From the NCBI RefSeq assembly GCF_000981225.1, contig NZ_LAJC01000017.1, positions 18,967 to 82,966 of the forward strand: a stretch of DNA of 64,000 bases, given 5' to 3'. Both the position numbers and the translations under genes were made by a program. Shown piece by piece: positions 1 to 8,884 of the stretch (positions are counted from its first letter, which is position 1; each line of letters opens with the position of its first letter). The notes under the pieces are model-generated. The model made no database searches, was not told the DNA's origin, and saw nothing but the letters and a program-made list of their open reading frames with translations. Origin of the DNA: Allosalinactinospora lopnorensis. GTDB lineage: Bacteria; Actinomycetota; Actinomycetes; Streptosporangiales; Streptosporangiaceae.

Positions 1-874
1 CGGACCCCTGGTGGTGCCAAATCAGGCCCTTCGACCCGCCTTCCAGGACCCGTTCGTGGACCAGCCGCGCGGCCTCCATCTGCGGGTAGCGGGGCAGGTA
101 CTTCTGGTCCGCTCCACCTCCGGAGGTGGCGAAGAGGGCGAAGTTGGCGAGCATGTCCAGGATCGTGGCCGGGTTAAGTAGCAGCTGGACCGAGCGCTGC
201 ACGTCGGCTTGGCCGGACAGGTTCTCATCGTCGGCGGTAGAGCGGAACGGCTGCCACAGGTTCGTGGGCGCGCCGACGGCACCGAACCGCAGCTTCAGCC
301 CGTCGGAGGCGACAGCGAAGACATTAGGGGTGAAAAACCACGGGTACTCGGTGGCATACACGTTGTTGATCTCGCGGGCGGCCTCGGCCCACGCGGACTT
401 CGCGGTCGGGGACTTCACCTCGATCACGACCAGGGGCAGGCCGTTGACCCAGTACACGAGGTCGAACCGGCGGGAGGTCTTACCGGGAACGGTGATGGTC
501 ACCTCGTCTGAGACGACCAGTGTGTTGGTGGTCGGGTGTTCGAAGTCGATGACCTTCAGGGCGTGCCACACGCCGTCGGCGTCCCGGAACTCCTTGCGTC
601 CGCGCAGCAGATGCAGCACCTGCTCATTGGCCCGCACCAGGCCGCCATCGACGGCGTTGACCGTGGCGACGATCTCTTCGACCACTGCGTGCACGTCGAA
701 CCCGTCGATCACCCCGGGGTTGAGCCGGACGATGGCATCCCGCAGCTGGCCGACGATCACCGTCTGCGTCGTCTCACGCGACAGCGACCTTCCCGCCGTG
801 AAATCCCAGCCCATCGGGAGGGACCACTGGATCATCAGGTTCTGAAACTCACGCTCCCGAATTCCCTTTGCCAC
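1..874 (-). CDS. hsdR: Type I restriction enzyme R subunit, N-terminal part (cut by window edge)
   Basis: The reading starts at a GTG (874-872), 3 bases after the hsdS stop, and runs off the left edge. About 290 residues are visible. The N-terminal type I R nuclease domain is recognisable: RRFDLVYWVNGLPLVVIEVK carries the PD-(D/E)XK pattern (the Asp, then E-x-K), followed by a region ending in GLIWHHQGS. That is the beginning of the Walker A loop of the SF2 translocase motor, which lies outside the window. The R subunit hydrolyses ATP, translocates DNA and cleaves far from the recognition site when complexed with HsdM and HsdS. It is the last gene of the M-S-R operon. Family assignment is secure; whether the full gene is intact cannot be seen. 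Confidence 0.93.
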   Translation of the reverse strand, partial: MAKGIREREFQNLMIQWSLPMGWDFTAGRSLSRETTQTVIVGQLRDAIVRLNPGVIDGFDVHAVVEEIVATVNAVDGGLVRANEQVLHLLRGRKEFRDADGVWHALKVIDFEHPTTNTLVVSDEVTITVPGKTSRRFDLVYWVNGLPLVVIEVKSPTAKSAWAEAAREINNVYATEYPWFFTPNVFAVASDGLKLRFGAVGAPTNLWQPFRSTADDENLSGQADVQRSVQLLLNPATILDMLANFALFATSGGGADQKYLPRYPQMEAARLVHERVLEGGSKGLIWHHQGS

Positions 875-877
875 GGC

Positions 878-2071
878 TCAAATCTCCGACTCAGCGAACT
901 CGATGTCGATAGTGCGATCCAACAGGCTGCTGAGCAGAGATGCACGAACCTCACGTAGACGGGCAGCCTCCGCGCGGGTCGCCTTCAACGCAGACTCCAT
1001 CGCTTCAAGTTCCATCGCCATCTCGCGTTGGCGGGCGATCGAAGGTAGGCGCACGGCCATGCCCTTAACCCGCTTGGCGCTGATGTGCTTGATGTTGGTG
1101 CCCCCCGCAACGTCGAGGAAGGCCCTGGACTCGTAAGCCCACATGCTCCAGTGGAAGGCGAACTCAGGGATGCAGACCCCTTCCAGCGCCCGGAGACGGA
1201 GCAAGGTCATCTGGGTACAGACAGGCCCTGGCAACTCGTCTCGCCACATGGCGGGCATCCCGACCGCATTCGCGCTTGCGCTGCCCTCGGACACCACGAC
1301 GTCGCCGTAGCGGAGGCCGAACTTCTCGCGCTCTGCTGGGTCGTAGTTCATCTCCAACACGTCGGTCAGGTCGAGCGTCCCATAGCCGACGTTCGCGGAA
1401 CGGAGGTAGGGCGTCATGTACGGGCCGGTCGCCCTGTCGGGTGTCCGGCGTACGCCGGTGGAGAAGTCGAAGGCGTGCTCGGCCCTCACGGCTTCAACCG
1501 AGTCGTCCGTGATGAGGTCGGCTCGTCGGCGACGCAGAACCGCTGTCAGCGCCCCCGCTTCGGCGTCGAGTGCGGTGATCTGCTCGTCGACCGCGCCGAT
1601 CACCTCGACGATCCGCTCCTGTGTCGGCAGCGGAGGCAAAGCGAACGGGATGGCACGGAATGAAGCGTCAGAGATTGTCTTGCGGCGCAAGACTGTTCCC
1701 GAGGCACGGTTCTGCATCTCGTCCCAGAACGCTGGCGTCTGGAAGTACAGTCCCAGGAACTCCGGGAGAGCTCTCTGGTCCACCTCATAGGTGAGGAATA
1801 CACCGGAGACGTAGGTGCCGTCATGCTCTGCCCGCGCGACGCCTGCAGGAGCCTCGAACGCCGTGATCGTGCGGAGCACGACGTCGTTCTCTCGCACCGT
1901 GTTCAGCGTCGTGTACTTCGAGACACCGCCGGTGAATGGCTCCTTCTCACCTAGGCCGCGCCCGTACATCTGGACACTGACTGCGGGGTAGGTGACGCCA
2001 TCCTCCACAACTACCTTGCGGCGCACACGGGTCAGAACGTCACCGAGGGTGATTCGCCGCCAGTCACTCAT
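878..2071 (-). CDS. hsdS: Type I restriction-modification specificity subunit
   Basis: 397 residues from an ATG (MSDWRRITLGDV) that overlaps the hsdM stop by 8 bases; a longer in-frame start at 2281 lies deep inside hsdM and is rejected. It has two target-recognition halves, each followed by a conserved helical spacer: the first TRD ends in ALPPLPTQERIVEVIGAVDE, the second in RLPSIARQREMAMELEAMES. That is the usual two-TRD HsdS layout for a bipartite DNA target. It binds two HsdM for methylation and, with HsdR, directs restriction. The recognition sequence cannot be read from the protein alone. Confidence 0.95.
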   Translation of the reverse strand: MSDWRRITLGDVLTRVRRKVVVEDGVTYPAVSVQMYGRGLGEKEPFTGGVSKYTTLNTVRENDVVLRTITAFEAPAGVARAEHDGTYVSGVFLTYEVDQRALPEFLGLYFQTPAFWDEMQNRASGTVLRRKTISDASFRAIPFALPPLPTQERIVEVIGAVDEQITALDAEAGALTAVLRRRRADLITDDSVEAVRAEHAFDFSTGVRRTPDRATGPYMTPYLRSANVGYGTLDLTDVLEMNYDPAEREKFGLRYGDVVVSEGSASANAVGMPAMWRDELPGPVCTQMTLLRLRALEGVCIPEFAFHWSMWAYESRAFLDVAGGTNIKHISAKRVKGMAVRLPSIARQREMAMELEAMESALKATRAEAARLREVRASLLSSLLDRTIDIEFAESEI

Positions 2072-3638
2072 CGAAGCCCTCGATCCCAGCGGCGGCGAGC
2101 ACTTTGAACATCCGCTCCTCGGTGATCCGGCGCTCAGCTCGGGCGATGTTGTAGGCGTCGATAAGGGCACCGAGGTCTTCCTGTTCGACGGCCGCCTGCT
2201 TGATGTATCGCCCGATGTTGAGGTCGTAGCCGTTCGCCGCGATCTCCGCGGCGGGGACGAATCGCGCCGCGAGTCCGCCATCGCCGTCAGCGTCGACCGG
2301 ATTGCCGTTGGAATCGAACTTCGAGTGGTAGGTGGTCACCGCATCGGCGATGTCCGCGTCAGTCAGGACGTTGCGGTTCTTGCCCTTGGTGAACCGTTTG
2401 GAGGCGTCGACGAACAACACCCCGTCCCGGCGCTCCTCAGCCTTGGTGTCACGGGAACGGAACACGAGGATGCAGGTCGGAATGGTAGTCGAATAGAAGA
2501 GGTTCGCTGGCAGGCCGATCACGGCTTCGAGGAGGTCGTCGTCCAGGACGCGTTGGCGGATGGCTGCTTCCTGGCCGCCGCGGAAGAGGACGCCGTGGGG
2601 CAGGACGACGCCGGCGCGGCCCTTCTTTGGGTCCATGCTGGCGATCATGTGCTGTACGAACGCCCAATCCGCTGAGGACTGTGGGGCGACTCCGCCGAGG
2701 GCGCGCGGGTCATTGGTCCAGGGCTTCCACTTCAGGCTGAACGGTGGGTTAGCCACGATGACATCGAACTGCGCGGCGGACCCGTCCGGCTTCTTGAAGC
2801 GCGGGTCTTTCAGGGTGTCGCCAACTTCGATCTGGAACTGGGTCAGGTTGTGCATGAAGAGGTTCATGCGGGCCACACCCGCGGTGTCCGGGACCGCCTC
2901 CTGCCCGTACAGGTTGAGTGTGTAGCCACGCCCGCCGCGGGCCTTCAGGAGGTTGGCCGACGCGATGAGCATGCCGCCCGACCCGCAGGTCGGGTCATAC
3001 ACAGACTCGAAGCCCTTGGGATCCAAGAGCTCGACGAGCAACTCGACGACCTCGCGCGGGGTGAAGAACTGGCCGGCGCGGGTACCAGATCCGTCAGAGA
3101 ACCGTTTCAGCAGGTACTCATACGCCCCGCCGAGCACGTCATGGGACATATTGCCCTCATGCATTTTCGGGGTGCGGTCCATCGTCTGCATGACCGCCGC
3201 CAACACCTCCGGTGACAGCACTTCTTCGGAGGTCCAGGTCATGGACCCGAACAGGCGGGAAAACTTGTCAGGGTTGGCCGTCTCGATCGCCTGCAAGGAG
3301 GCGCGGATCCGCTGGCCGAGGCCGGGCTGAGTGATGGTGGCGAGGATGGACGACCAGGAGGCACGGCGCTCCCGAACGGTGTCGGGATAGATGAACGGGA
3401 TCTCGAACGACTGGTAGTCGCGATACTCGATCTCTCGGGCCTCCTCGGCAGAGAGATCGCCCAAGCCCTCGTTCTCGGCCAGAAACTCCTGGTGATGATA
3501 CTCCCAGGTGTCCGACAGGTACTTCCAGAACATCAACGGGAAGACGACCGAGGAGTATTGCGCTTCGGGCAACGCCACGCGCAGCTCATCGGCGGCGTCC
3601 CACAGCCGACTCTCGATCTCCTGTTGGGTCACTGCCAT
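2064..3638 (-). CDS. hsdM: Type I restriction-modification DNA adenine methyltransferase subunit
   Basis: About 524 residues. The N-terminal helical HsdM_N region (MAVTQQEIESRLWDAADELR) is followed by the N6-adenine methylase domain with the SAM-binding motif DPTCGSGGM and catalytic NPPF (DVIVANPPFSLKW). The ATG at 3638 is chosen because AAGGAAA precedes it at a workable distance; a TTG 69 bases further upstream would add 23 residues of unlikely sequence. First gene of the hsdM-hsdS-hsdR operon, overlapping hsdS by 8 bases. It modifies host DNA at the HsdS-specified site and is part of the restriction complex. No damage seen. Confidence 0.96.
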   Translation of the reverse strand: MAVTQQEIESRLWDAADELRVALPEAQYSSVVFPLMFWKYLSDTWEYHHQEFLAENEGLGDLSAEEAREIEYRDYQSFEIPFIYPDTVRERRASWSSILATITQPGLGQRIRASLQAIETANPDKFSRLFGSMTWTSEEVLSPEVLAAVMQTMDRTPKMHEGNMSHDVLGGAYEYLLKRFSDGSGTRAGQFFTPREVVELLVELLDPKGFESVYDPTCGSGGMLIASANLLKARGGRGYTLNLYGQEAVPDTAGVARMNLFMHNLTQFQIEVGDTLKDPRFKKPDGSAAQFDVIVANPPFSLKWKPWTNDPRALGGVAPQSSADWAFVQHMIASMDPKKGRAGVVLPHGVLFRGGQEAAIRQRVLDDDLLEAVIGLPANLFYSTTIPTCILVFRSRDTKAEERRDGVLFVDASKRFTKGKNRNVLTDADIADAVTTYHSKFDSNGNPVDADGDGGLAARFVPAAEIAANGYDLNIGRYIKQAAVEQEDLGALIDAYNIARAERRITEERMFKVLAAAGIEGFDE

Positions 3639-3750
3639 CAGTCGGGGGTTTCCTTGCTCGTCAAAGGGGGACGACCCGAAGGCCCTGGTGGTCTGGTTCT
3701 TGCTCAACGTAATTCAGGCATGCCCGGCACGTACATGACAGGCGTGTACG

Positions 3751-3963
3751 CTACACGCGGCCGCCGACACTCTGCTTCATATTTGCCAGGGCAGGTTCAG
3801 CGGCGCCATCGTTCTCCATGCTGCCGAGCTCTGTCCGAAGGTAGCCTGCTTCCCCGCGCCGTTTGACGATGCGTCCCCACCGCTCGCGACGGCTGTGCGC
3901 CTCGGCGTTGCGTGGGAACCCGGGCTCCACACCCCTGACTGGGAGATCGTGGGGATCGGCCAA
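3751..3963 (-). pseudogene. Fragment with WGR-type C-terminal module, copy 1
   Basis: The roughly 70-residue reading contains EAHSRRERWGRIVKRRGEAG. This is nearly the same as a stretch in the longer copy at 19542-19886 (EAHNRRERWGRIVKERGEAG). The motif resembles the C-terminal DNA-binding tail of actinobacterial DUF2637/Spd-like plasmid proteins; that link is from memory of the family and is not certain. No convincing start or ribosome binding site is seen and the N-terminal part present in the other copy is missing, so this is called a relic. Confidence 0.4.
3783..3935. repeat. Left copy of a degenerate direct repeat (pair with 19555-19707)
   Basis: About 150 bases align by eye at roughly 80 percent identity, in the same orientation, with 19555-19707. 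The best core is 23 identical bases at 3863-3885 and 19633-19655. It encodes the WGR-type module on the minus strand. The two copies flank about 15.8 kb containing the ImmA regulator, the pPIWI-RE island and the helicase relic. Confidence 0.6.
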
Positions 3964-4026
3964 CAGGTGCGCGACTCTTCTCCCAGCACAGCCGACAGAT
4001 CGCTACTGTAGCCCCACGTGGGGCAA

Positions 4027-4440
4027 GCGTGCGGGACCGCATCCGGATCGGCTATAGCACCGCCCGGCCGGCATCGCCCACTCCCTTCCGTGAAGGCCAC
4101 GCCTGGGCTCAACTGGCCACCCATCACGGCATTGATCCGGAAGCTGTGGTGTCGCCTCAGTGGTGAGCCGACATTCCGAGGGCGACGGCGACATCCCGGC
4201 GCGGCTGGCCGACCAGTTGTGGGATCCGCGCCGTGGCCCCGTCGCCGACCGCGCTCACGTCACCCGTACTCAGATCCTGACGTCCGTCGCTGCTCTACTG
4301 CGAGAAGGAGTGCGAGACCGAAAGGAGCTAGACCGCCTCGTTTCCGCAGCTCTGGACGACAACCGAGTCGTGAAGCTCCCTTCTGTCGGAGCGGCACACC
4401 TGAGCAACAGCGACCGATTCGCCCTACACCAGCCGCAGTG
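4027..4440 (+). pseudogene. MobF/TrwC-type relaxase-helicase fragment
   Basis: Two adjoining frames give relaxase-like sequence: EGHAWAQLATHHGIDPEAVV followed, after a frame break near 4155, by IPARLADQLWD, THVTRTQILTSVAALL-like and VVKLPSVGAAHLSNSDRF. The order (zinc-site-linked relaxase tail, then VTR-Q and LP-GA-HL-N-DRF) resembles the junction between relaxase and helicase domains of actinobacterial MobF TraA proteins. Only about 130 residues survive of a family that is normally over 1000, and the frame is broken, so it is a relic. Identification rests on recall of the family pattern. Confidence 0.4.
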
Positions 4441-4786
4441 CTATAGCCGCTCTGCGATGTGTCACTGGCCGCGCTTTCCGGCAATCAGTAGTTGTGGCGC
4501 TGCCTGCCGGTCAGGTGATCTTCGTGGCCCACCGACCGCCCAAGCGCATGGTTGGCGAACTCGGAACCGGGCGGTTCGACGCCGCGCGTGCCCGCACATG
4601 ACCGAGATCACCTTCCCCTCGCTGTCCAGACCCTACGCATTTCCCGCAAGCGGCCTCGCTCCACCATGAGGGCCCCGCTACCAATTCGGTCGGAGCCGGC
4701 CACCCACACGTCTCTCCAATCCTGAGCGCATCATGCAAGGAATATTTCGTGCTAATCTTATGAGAGTTGATGCGAGGTGATGGACG

Positions 4787-5902
4787 GTGGAGGAAGAGCT
4801 GCGGGCTCAGGCGGCGATGCTCACGGTCGCCCGAGAGTCACGTGGCCTCACCCAGGGGGAAGTGGCCGCTGCGATGGCCGACGCCGCCGGGAATGCAGGA
4901 ACGGCCGTGTCCCAGGGCTATGTCAGCAAGGCCGAGGCGGGACGCCTGCATGTCACCGGGGAACGCCTCCAGCTCTACGCCGCCGCGCTGGGGTACCCGC
5001 CCGAGCTACTGTGCCTGGACCCGCAGGTCCACGGGGTGGGTGTGGGCTTGATCCACCACCGCAAACGCGCCTCCCTACCCGTCAGTGCCGTGCGTCGCAT
5101 CCACGCACAGATCGCTCTGACGCGGATCCAGCTCGACGGGTTGGTGACAGCAACGCGGGGAGTTCCCCCTGCGTCGTGCTTCCCCCACGTCGAACTGAGT
5201 GATCTGACGACGCCAAAGGACGCGGCGCGTCTTCTGCGTACGGAATGGGGCTTACCTGAGGGGCCTGTGCCCGACCTTGTGCGTGCAGCCGAAGAGGCGG
5301 GAGCATGGATCGTCTTGCGAGACCTCGAAAGTGACCTGCTCGATGCAGTCAGTCAGCGAACCGGGCAGAATGCACCTCTGTTCTTGCTGAACGATCGGGC
5401 TCCCGGGGACCGCTGCCGGTTCAGCGTCGCTCACGAGATCGGCCACATCGTACTGCATACGCAACCTGGGGCAAGTTCGGAGCAGGAGAAGCAGGCCGAC
5501 GCCTTTGCCGCAGAGTTCCTCATGCCGGCCAAGGATATTCGCGGGGACTTCTCCGGTACCGTCACCATCTCGAAACTGGCGGACCTCAAACGCAAGTGGC
5601 GGGTGTCCATGGCGGCACTTCTTCGCCGCGCACAGGCACTGAGCGCCGTCACCGAATGGCAGTACCGCAACATCATGGTCGAAATGTCTACCCTGGGATA
5701 CCGAACCGCAGAACCTGTGGACCTCGACCTGGAACGCCCCTGCCGTATATCGCGCCTCCTCAATAACTTGCGGAAGGAGTACGGTTTCACCGACCAGCAG
5801 GCAGCAGAGCACAGCTACCTGCTGCGGGAGGAATTCGTGCGCCTCTACCGCGACGGTATCGATCCACTCGCTCTGAACACTTCGTCGAAGGTGAGGCCAT
5901 GA
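4787..5902 (+). CDS. XRE-family regulator with ImmA/IrrE zinc metallopeptidase domain
   Basis: 371 residues from a GTG preceded by GAGGTGAT. Residues about 10-75 form a Cro/C1-type helix-turn-helix (ESRGLTQGEVAAAM ... VSQGYVSKAEAGRL). Residues about 205-255 contain the zinc-protease motif RFSVAHEIGHIVLH followed by EKQADAFAAEFLMP (HEXXH plus a downstream Asp/Glu ligand region). Proteins of this build act as stress- or element-responsive repressor/proteases; the ImmA domain typically cleaves a partner repressor. The stop overlaps the next ATG (ATGA), so it is coupled to the frameshifted TGT-like gene, probably as its regulator or partner. Confidence 0.9.
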   Translation: MEEELRAQAAMLTVARESRGLTQGEVAAAMADAAGNAGTAVSQGYVSKAEAGRLHVTGERLQLYAAALGYPPELLCLDPQVHGVGVGLIHHRKRASLPVSAVRRIHAQIALTRIQLDGLVTATRGVPPASCFPHVELSDLTTPKDAARLLRTEWGLPEGPVPDLVRAAEEAGAWIVLRDLESDLLDAVSQRTGQNAPLFLLNDRAPGDRCRFSVAHEIGHIVLHTQPGASSEQEKQADAFAAEFLMPAKDIRGDFSGTVTISKLADLKRKWRVSMAALLRRAQALSAVTEWQYRNIMVEMSTLGYRTAEPVDLDLERPCRISRLLNNLRKEYGFTDQQAAEHSYLLREEFVRLYRDGIDPLALNTSSKVRP

Positions 5903-7106
5903 ACGACGTCCCCCCTCCTCTACCACGTGATGGCGAGCCAAGTTCCGCTGCATCCGGCTTGCTCTCCTCGCTGAAGGATCGTGTGCTGTTGCACGTCGGC
6001 CAATCGCGCCTGTGGCAGGTCCGCGACCATATCGATGCCGACCGTGGTGGCTGGTCCTGTGCGGGAGCGGCGCCTACGTCGAAGCTGCGCAGCTGCGCCG
6101 CAAAGGGTTCTCGGCTCCACTTCTGGTCGATCCCTGTGTCTATGAATCGCAGTTCGCCACCGAAGACGCGCCCTTTCCTTTGCCCGAGGTCGTAAAAAAC
6201 TCCGAGGTCATGCTGACCTTTGACGACCCTCACTACGATGATCCCCTGCGCTCGTCTTTGTATGGGCAGCAGTCCGCGGGAATGACGGCCGCGATGACAC
6301 CGACCGGATACATCCGGGCCGAGGATTCGGATGCGCTTCTTGCCGCGGTGCGCCAGACCGTAGCGCTGGATGACCCCTCGGTCATCTTCACAGCACCGGT
6401 CGATGTCAGCTGGCTGCGCGACGATAACGTCGGTCAGCTCATCGCGGCGCTCAAACTGCTCCCGGGAGGAAAGGCTCTGATGCTGGGGGGCCAGATGGAT
6501 CCGCTCGGGCATTTTTCCCAGGCAGTGGGCAACCTGATTCGGATTTTGGGGGAGGTTCCGAACTGTGCATTGATGCGCAGCGATCTGGCGGCCTTCGGCG
6601 CTCTGGCCCACGGAGCGTGGTTCGGATCCTTCGGCGCGACCGCATCGGTGCGCCACATCGTGCCCCCTGGAGAGCCGGTAGACAACAGCAAACCTGTGGT
6701 GCTCTCGCCCCACGTGCTATTCCCCGAACTGATGGGGTTTTTCCTGGGAGGCACGATCGCCCACCGCTTCGCCGCAGCCGAGACGCCCTGCTGCAGCTGC
6801 TCGGTGTGCGACGGCGCTGGCCTGGACCGGTTCACCACAACTAAGGGCGAGCTGAAGCGGCAAGCGGCCGGGCACAACATCGCGGTCATGGGGCGCTGGG
6901 TGGAGGATCTGATGTCAGTCCCCCCGGGTTATGCGCGCCAGCAGAAGTGGCACGAGCTGTGCCACGCCGCCAAGGAGCACCACCAGGTTCTCAACACTTT
7001 CCTTGGTCTGAAGAAAGGGTTTGAGGCCAGCGATCAGCTCAAGCGATGGGCGTCGTTGACCCCGACCACCACGGGCAGCACACCAGCTGCTCAGCGCACG
7101 CGCTGA
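5899..7106 (+). CDS. Protein with TGT-like CxCxxC-H zinc motif, interrupted by one frameshift
   Basis: It starts at the ATG overlapping the ImmA-gene stop. After about 48 codons the frame is lost near 6043-6045; adding one base there joins VRDHIDAD to PWWLVLCGSGAYVEAAQLRR and gives one protein of about 402 residues. The C-terminal half contains CCSCSVC, then 21 residues to a His-Asn pair, matching the C-x-C-x2-C-x(about 21-28)-H zinc ligand spacing of tRNA-guanine transglycosylases and DpdA-like enzymes. The middle reads like a TIM barrel (FTAPVDVSWLRDDN, LMLGGQMDPLGHF). I do not see the classical TGT catalytic DSGG motif, so the enzymatic claim is an inference. Coupling with an ImmA/IrrE regulator suggests a conflict or DNA-modification role. 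The frameshift may be an assembly error. Confidence 0.6.
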
Positions 7107-7702
7107 TACACCGTCTCGACGAAGCTCCAGGCTGCCGGGGTGTGGCGGATCGGGCGGTGCATCTGGGGCTCCAGGACCAGTTCCGGCCCGGCGGAGGAGT
7201 TCACTAGGACCCCGACCCCGTAGAACGATGCTTCATTGAGGTAGTCGTCCATGCGCGGGGCCGGCCGCCGAAGGAGTACTGCGCGGCGGCAATACGGAGC
7301 GAACCGAGTGGCGGCCTCCAGCCCTTGTCTGGGCCGTGCCGCGCGCACCACCACGAGGTCCACATGCAGGGGACGCACCGCATGACGCGTGACCTGGCTG
7401 TGATCGCGGCCCACAGCTCCTGCTGGCAGTCGGCCAATACCGGCATGTTCCGTCGCGCTCAAGGAACTCATCGGTACGGGTATATCCACCGGCAGGGACA
7501 TCAGCGTCTCCAAGTCGGCCAAGGACGTCAACGGCTGCGCCGTGACCCGGCGTCGGCGGCGATGCTCGGTGGCATCGACCGAGTAGAAGACCACGACGTT
7601 GCTCCCCAGAAGCGACAGGGCCTTCGCCTTGCTACTGGAAGGCAGCAGGACGTCCGAGGCGGCCTTGAGCGAACCGTCTGCGGTTCCTAGGGAGGTTGCC
7701 AT
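7091..7702 (-). CDS. Unknown protein
   Basis: About 203 residues from an ATG with AAGGTGG 8 bases upstream; a GTG 9 bases further up is less likely. No domain is recognised. The sequence has a hydrophobic beta-like stretch (GSNVVVFYSVDATEHRRRRR), a VDLVVVRAA strand and a C-terminal SFYGVGVLVNSS segment with PELVLEPQMHRPIRHTP. The Arg-rich middle could bind nucleic acid. It is convergent with, and overlaps by 16 bases, the end of the TGT-like gene. It lies downstream of the small winged-helix regulator at 7758-8075, with about 55 bases between them, and may be in its operon. Confidence 0.5.
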   Translation of the reverse strand: MATSLGTADGSLKAASDVLLPSSSKAKALSLLGSNVVVFYSVDATEHRRRRRVTAQPLTSLADLETLMSLPVDIPVPMSSLSATEHAGIGRLPAGAVGRDHSQVTRHAVRPLHVDLVVVRAARPRQGLEAATRFAPYCRRAVLLRRPAPRMDDYLNEASFYGVGVLVNSSAGPELVLEPQMHRPIRHTPAAWSFVETVYQRVR

Positions 7703-7757
7703 GGAGCCCACCTTGCCTTACCGGGAATAGCGCGCTAACAGGGGCATGCCGATCTGA

Positions 7758-8075
7758 TCAGTGCGTGTGTGCTAGCACGTCGTCAGCCAAGTAGTCCAGC
7801 ACCGGACGAAGCAGGGGCCACAGCGGATCCTCACCGGTGATGCGGTGCCAGCGCCGCCGCTGGCCGGGAACCGGCGCCAACGCCTCCACCGCCCCCAACT
7901 CCATCAGCGCCTTCATGGGCTGGCGGTAGACGCTGGGCTGGACACCGTTGTGGGCGGCCAAGTCGCCCATGCACACTCCGTCAGCATCTGCCTCTACCAG
8001 CGCAAGCATCAGTTCCGCCCTATAGCGGTTACCGAAGAGCTTCCGGGAAGCCTGACGCATAGCCTCTAGAGACAT
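7758..8075 (-). CDS. Small winged-helix (ArsR/MarR-like) transcriptional regulator
   Basis: 105 residues. The order ELMLALVEA-DGVCMGDLAAHNGVQPSVYRQPMKALMELGAVEAL is a winged helix with recognition helix PSVYRQPMKAL, followed by a wing (PGQRRRWHRIT). The likely ATG (8075-8073) lies inside a perfect palindrome and has no visible ribosome binding site, which suggests a leaderless message and self-repression. A later ATG at 8060 is possible. It probably controls itself and perhaps the downstream unknown gene at 7091-7702. Confidence 0.7.
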   Translation of the reverse strand: MSLEAMRQASRKLFGNRYRAELMLALVEADADGVCMGDLAAHNGVQPSVYRQPMKALMELGAVEALAPVPGQRRRWHRITGEDPLWPLLRPVLDYLADDVLAHTH

Positions 8076-8099
8076 GATTAATTATTGGTTAATCATGTC
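8071..8099. promoter_or_regulatory. Perfect inverted repeat over the regulator start codon; candidate operator
   Basis: Arms GACATGATTAA (8071-8081) and TTAATCATGTC (8089-8099) are exact reverse complements separated by TTATTGG. The site is strongly AT-rich against a GC-rich background and includes the start codon of the winged-helix gene on the minus strand. Typical of an autoregulatory operator for a dimeric repressor. Confidence 0.6.
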
Positions 8100-8285
8100 T
8101 TATAAGTCAACTTCTCAAGTACTTCGAACGGTGATGGAGCGCTCAGCCGACACGAGCGCGGACTCGGGGGCGGATTCGTTTGGGGTCTGGTTGGCACGCC
8201 TGCGGTGCCTCGCCCTCACTCAGCCGTCACCAGCCCTCTGCGACCCGGGATCCGGTCTCTGCTTAGCGCTTCTCAGCCGTGATGA

Positions 8286-8639
8286 TTGCGCGCACCAACG
8301 GCCACCTGCTCCGCGCCTAAAGTCGACCGGCCCGAGCACAACAGGCGCGCACACTGCGACTTCTACACCCCGAAAGACTCCTCGAAGGGCCAGCTCCTGG
8401 AGGCCAAGGCCAACCTCCAGCGCATGCTGGCCTCGATCCCGCTGAGCGACGACGAACGCGCTGCGGTGGACGAAGGGCAGTCTGCTTTGGACAAGCTGCT
8501 CGACCGGCTCGTCGATGTCCCAACGCCATCAGGTCAGACACCGCGAGAGCTCGTTGCTCCCACCTCAGCGACACTCCTGCCCATCGTCGACATCACCAAG
8601 GACAGGCAGGACGGACTTGACAATCCTGATTCCACATAA
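8286..8639 (+). pseudogene. C-terminal tail of a site-specific integrase (relic)
   Basis: The reading gives RPEHNRRAHCDFYTPKDSS, then LEAKANLQRMLASIPLSDDE and KLLDRLVDVPTPSGQTP. This helical tail is familiar from the C-terminus of actinobacterial tyrosine-type integrases associated with plasmids and transposons; the assignment is from memory. No catalytic R-H-R-Y region is present upstream, so only the end of the gene survives. The flanking 8100-8285 stretch holds no gene I can support. Confidence 0.45.
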
Positions 8640-8884
8640 GACTCAAGATGCTCAAACGAAAGATGTATGGGCGCCACGCCTGACCTGCTGCGGAAGCGTG
8701 TCCTGCTTGACGCCTGATCGGAGGAGAGCGAGGATTCACCGAATCCGTGCCAGAACCGGTATTCACGTGTTGCCGGCACGTAGCGTCTGTGTGCAGTTGG
8801 CTCTCGTACGTGCGCCCCGCCGGGTTTCGGGCACTGAGCTTGCCACGATTGCCAGAAGGTCCTGATTTACAGTTCGCTGGGGGC

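Noticed and set aside
2072..2281. 70-residue N-terminal extension of HsdS
   Set aside because: Ser/Arg/Thr-rich out-of-frame image of hsdM; the ATG at 2071 in overlap with the hsdM stop is the natural start.
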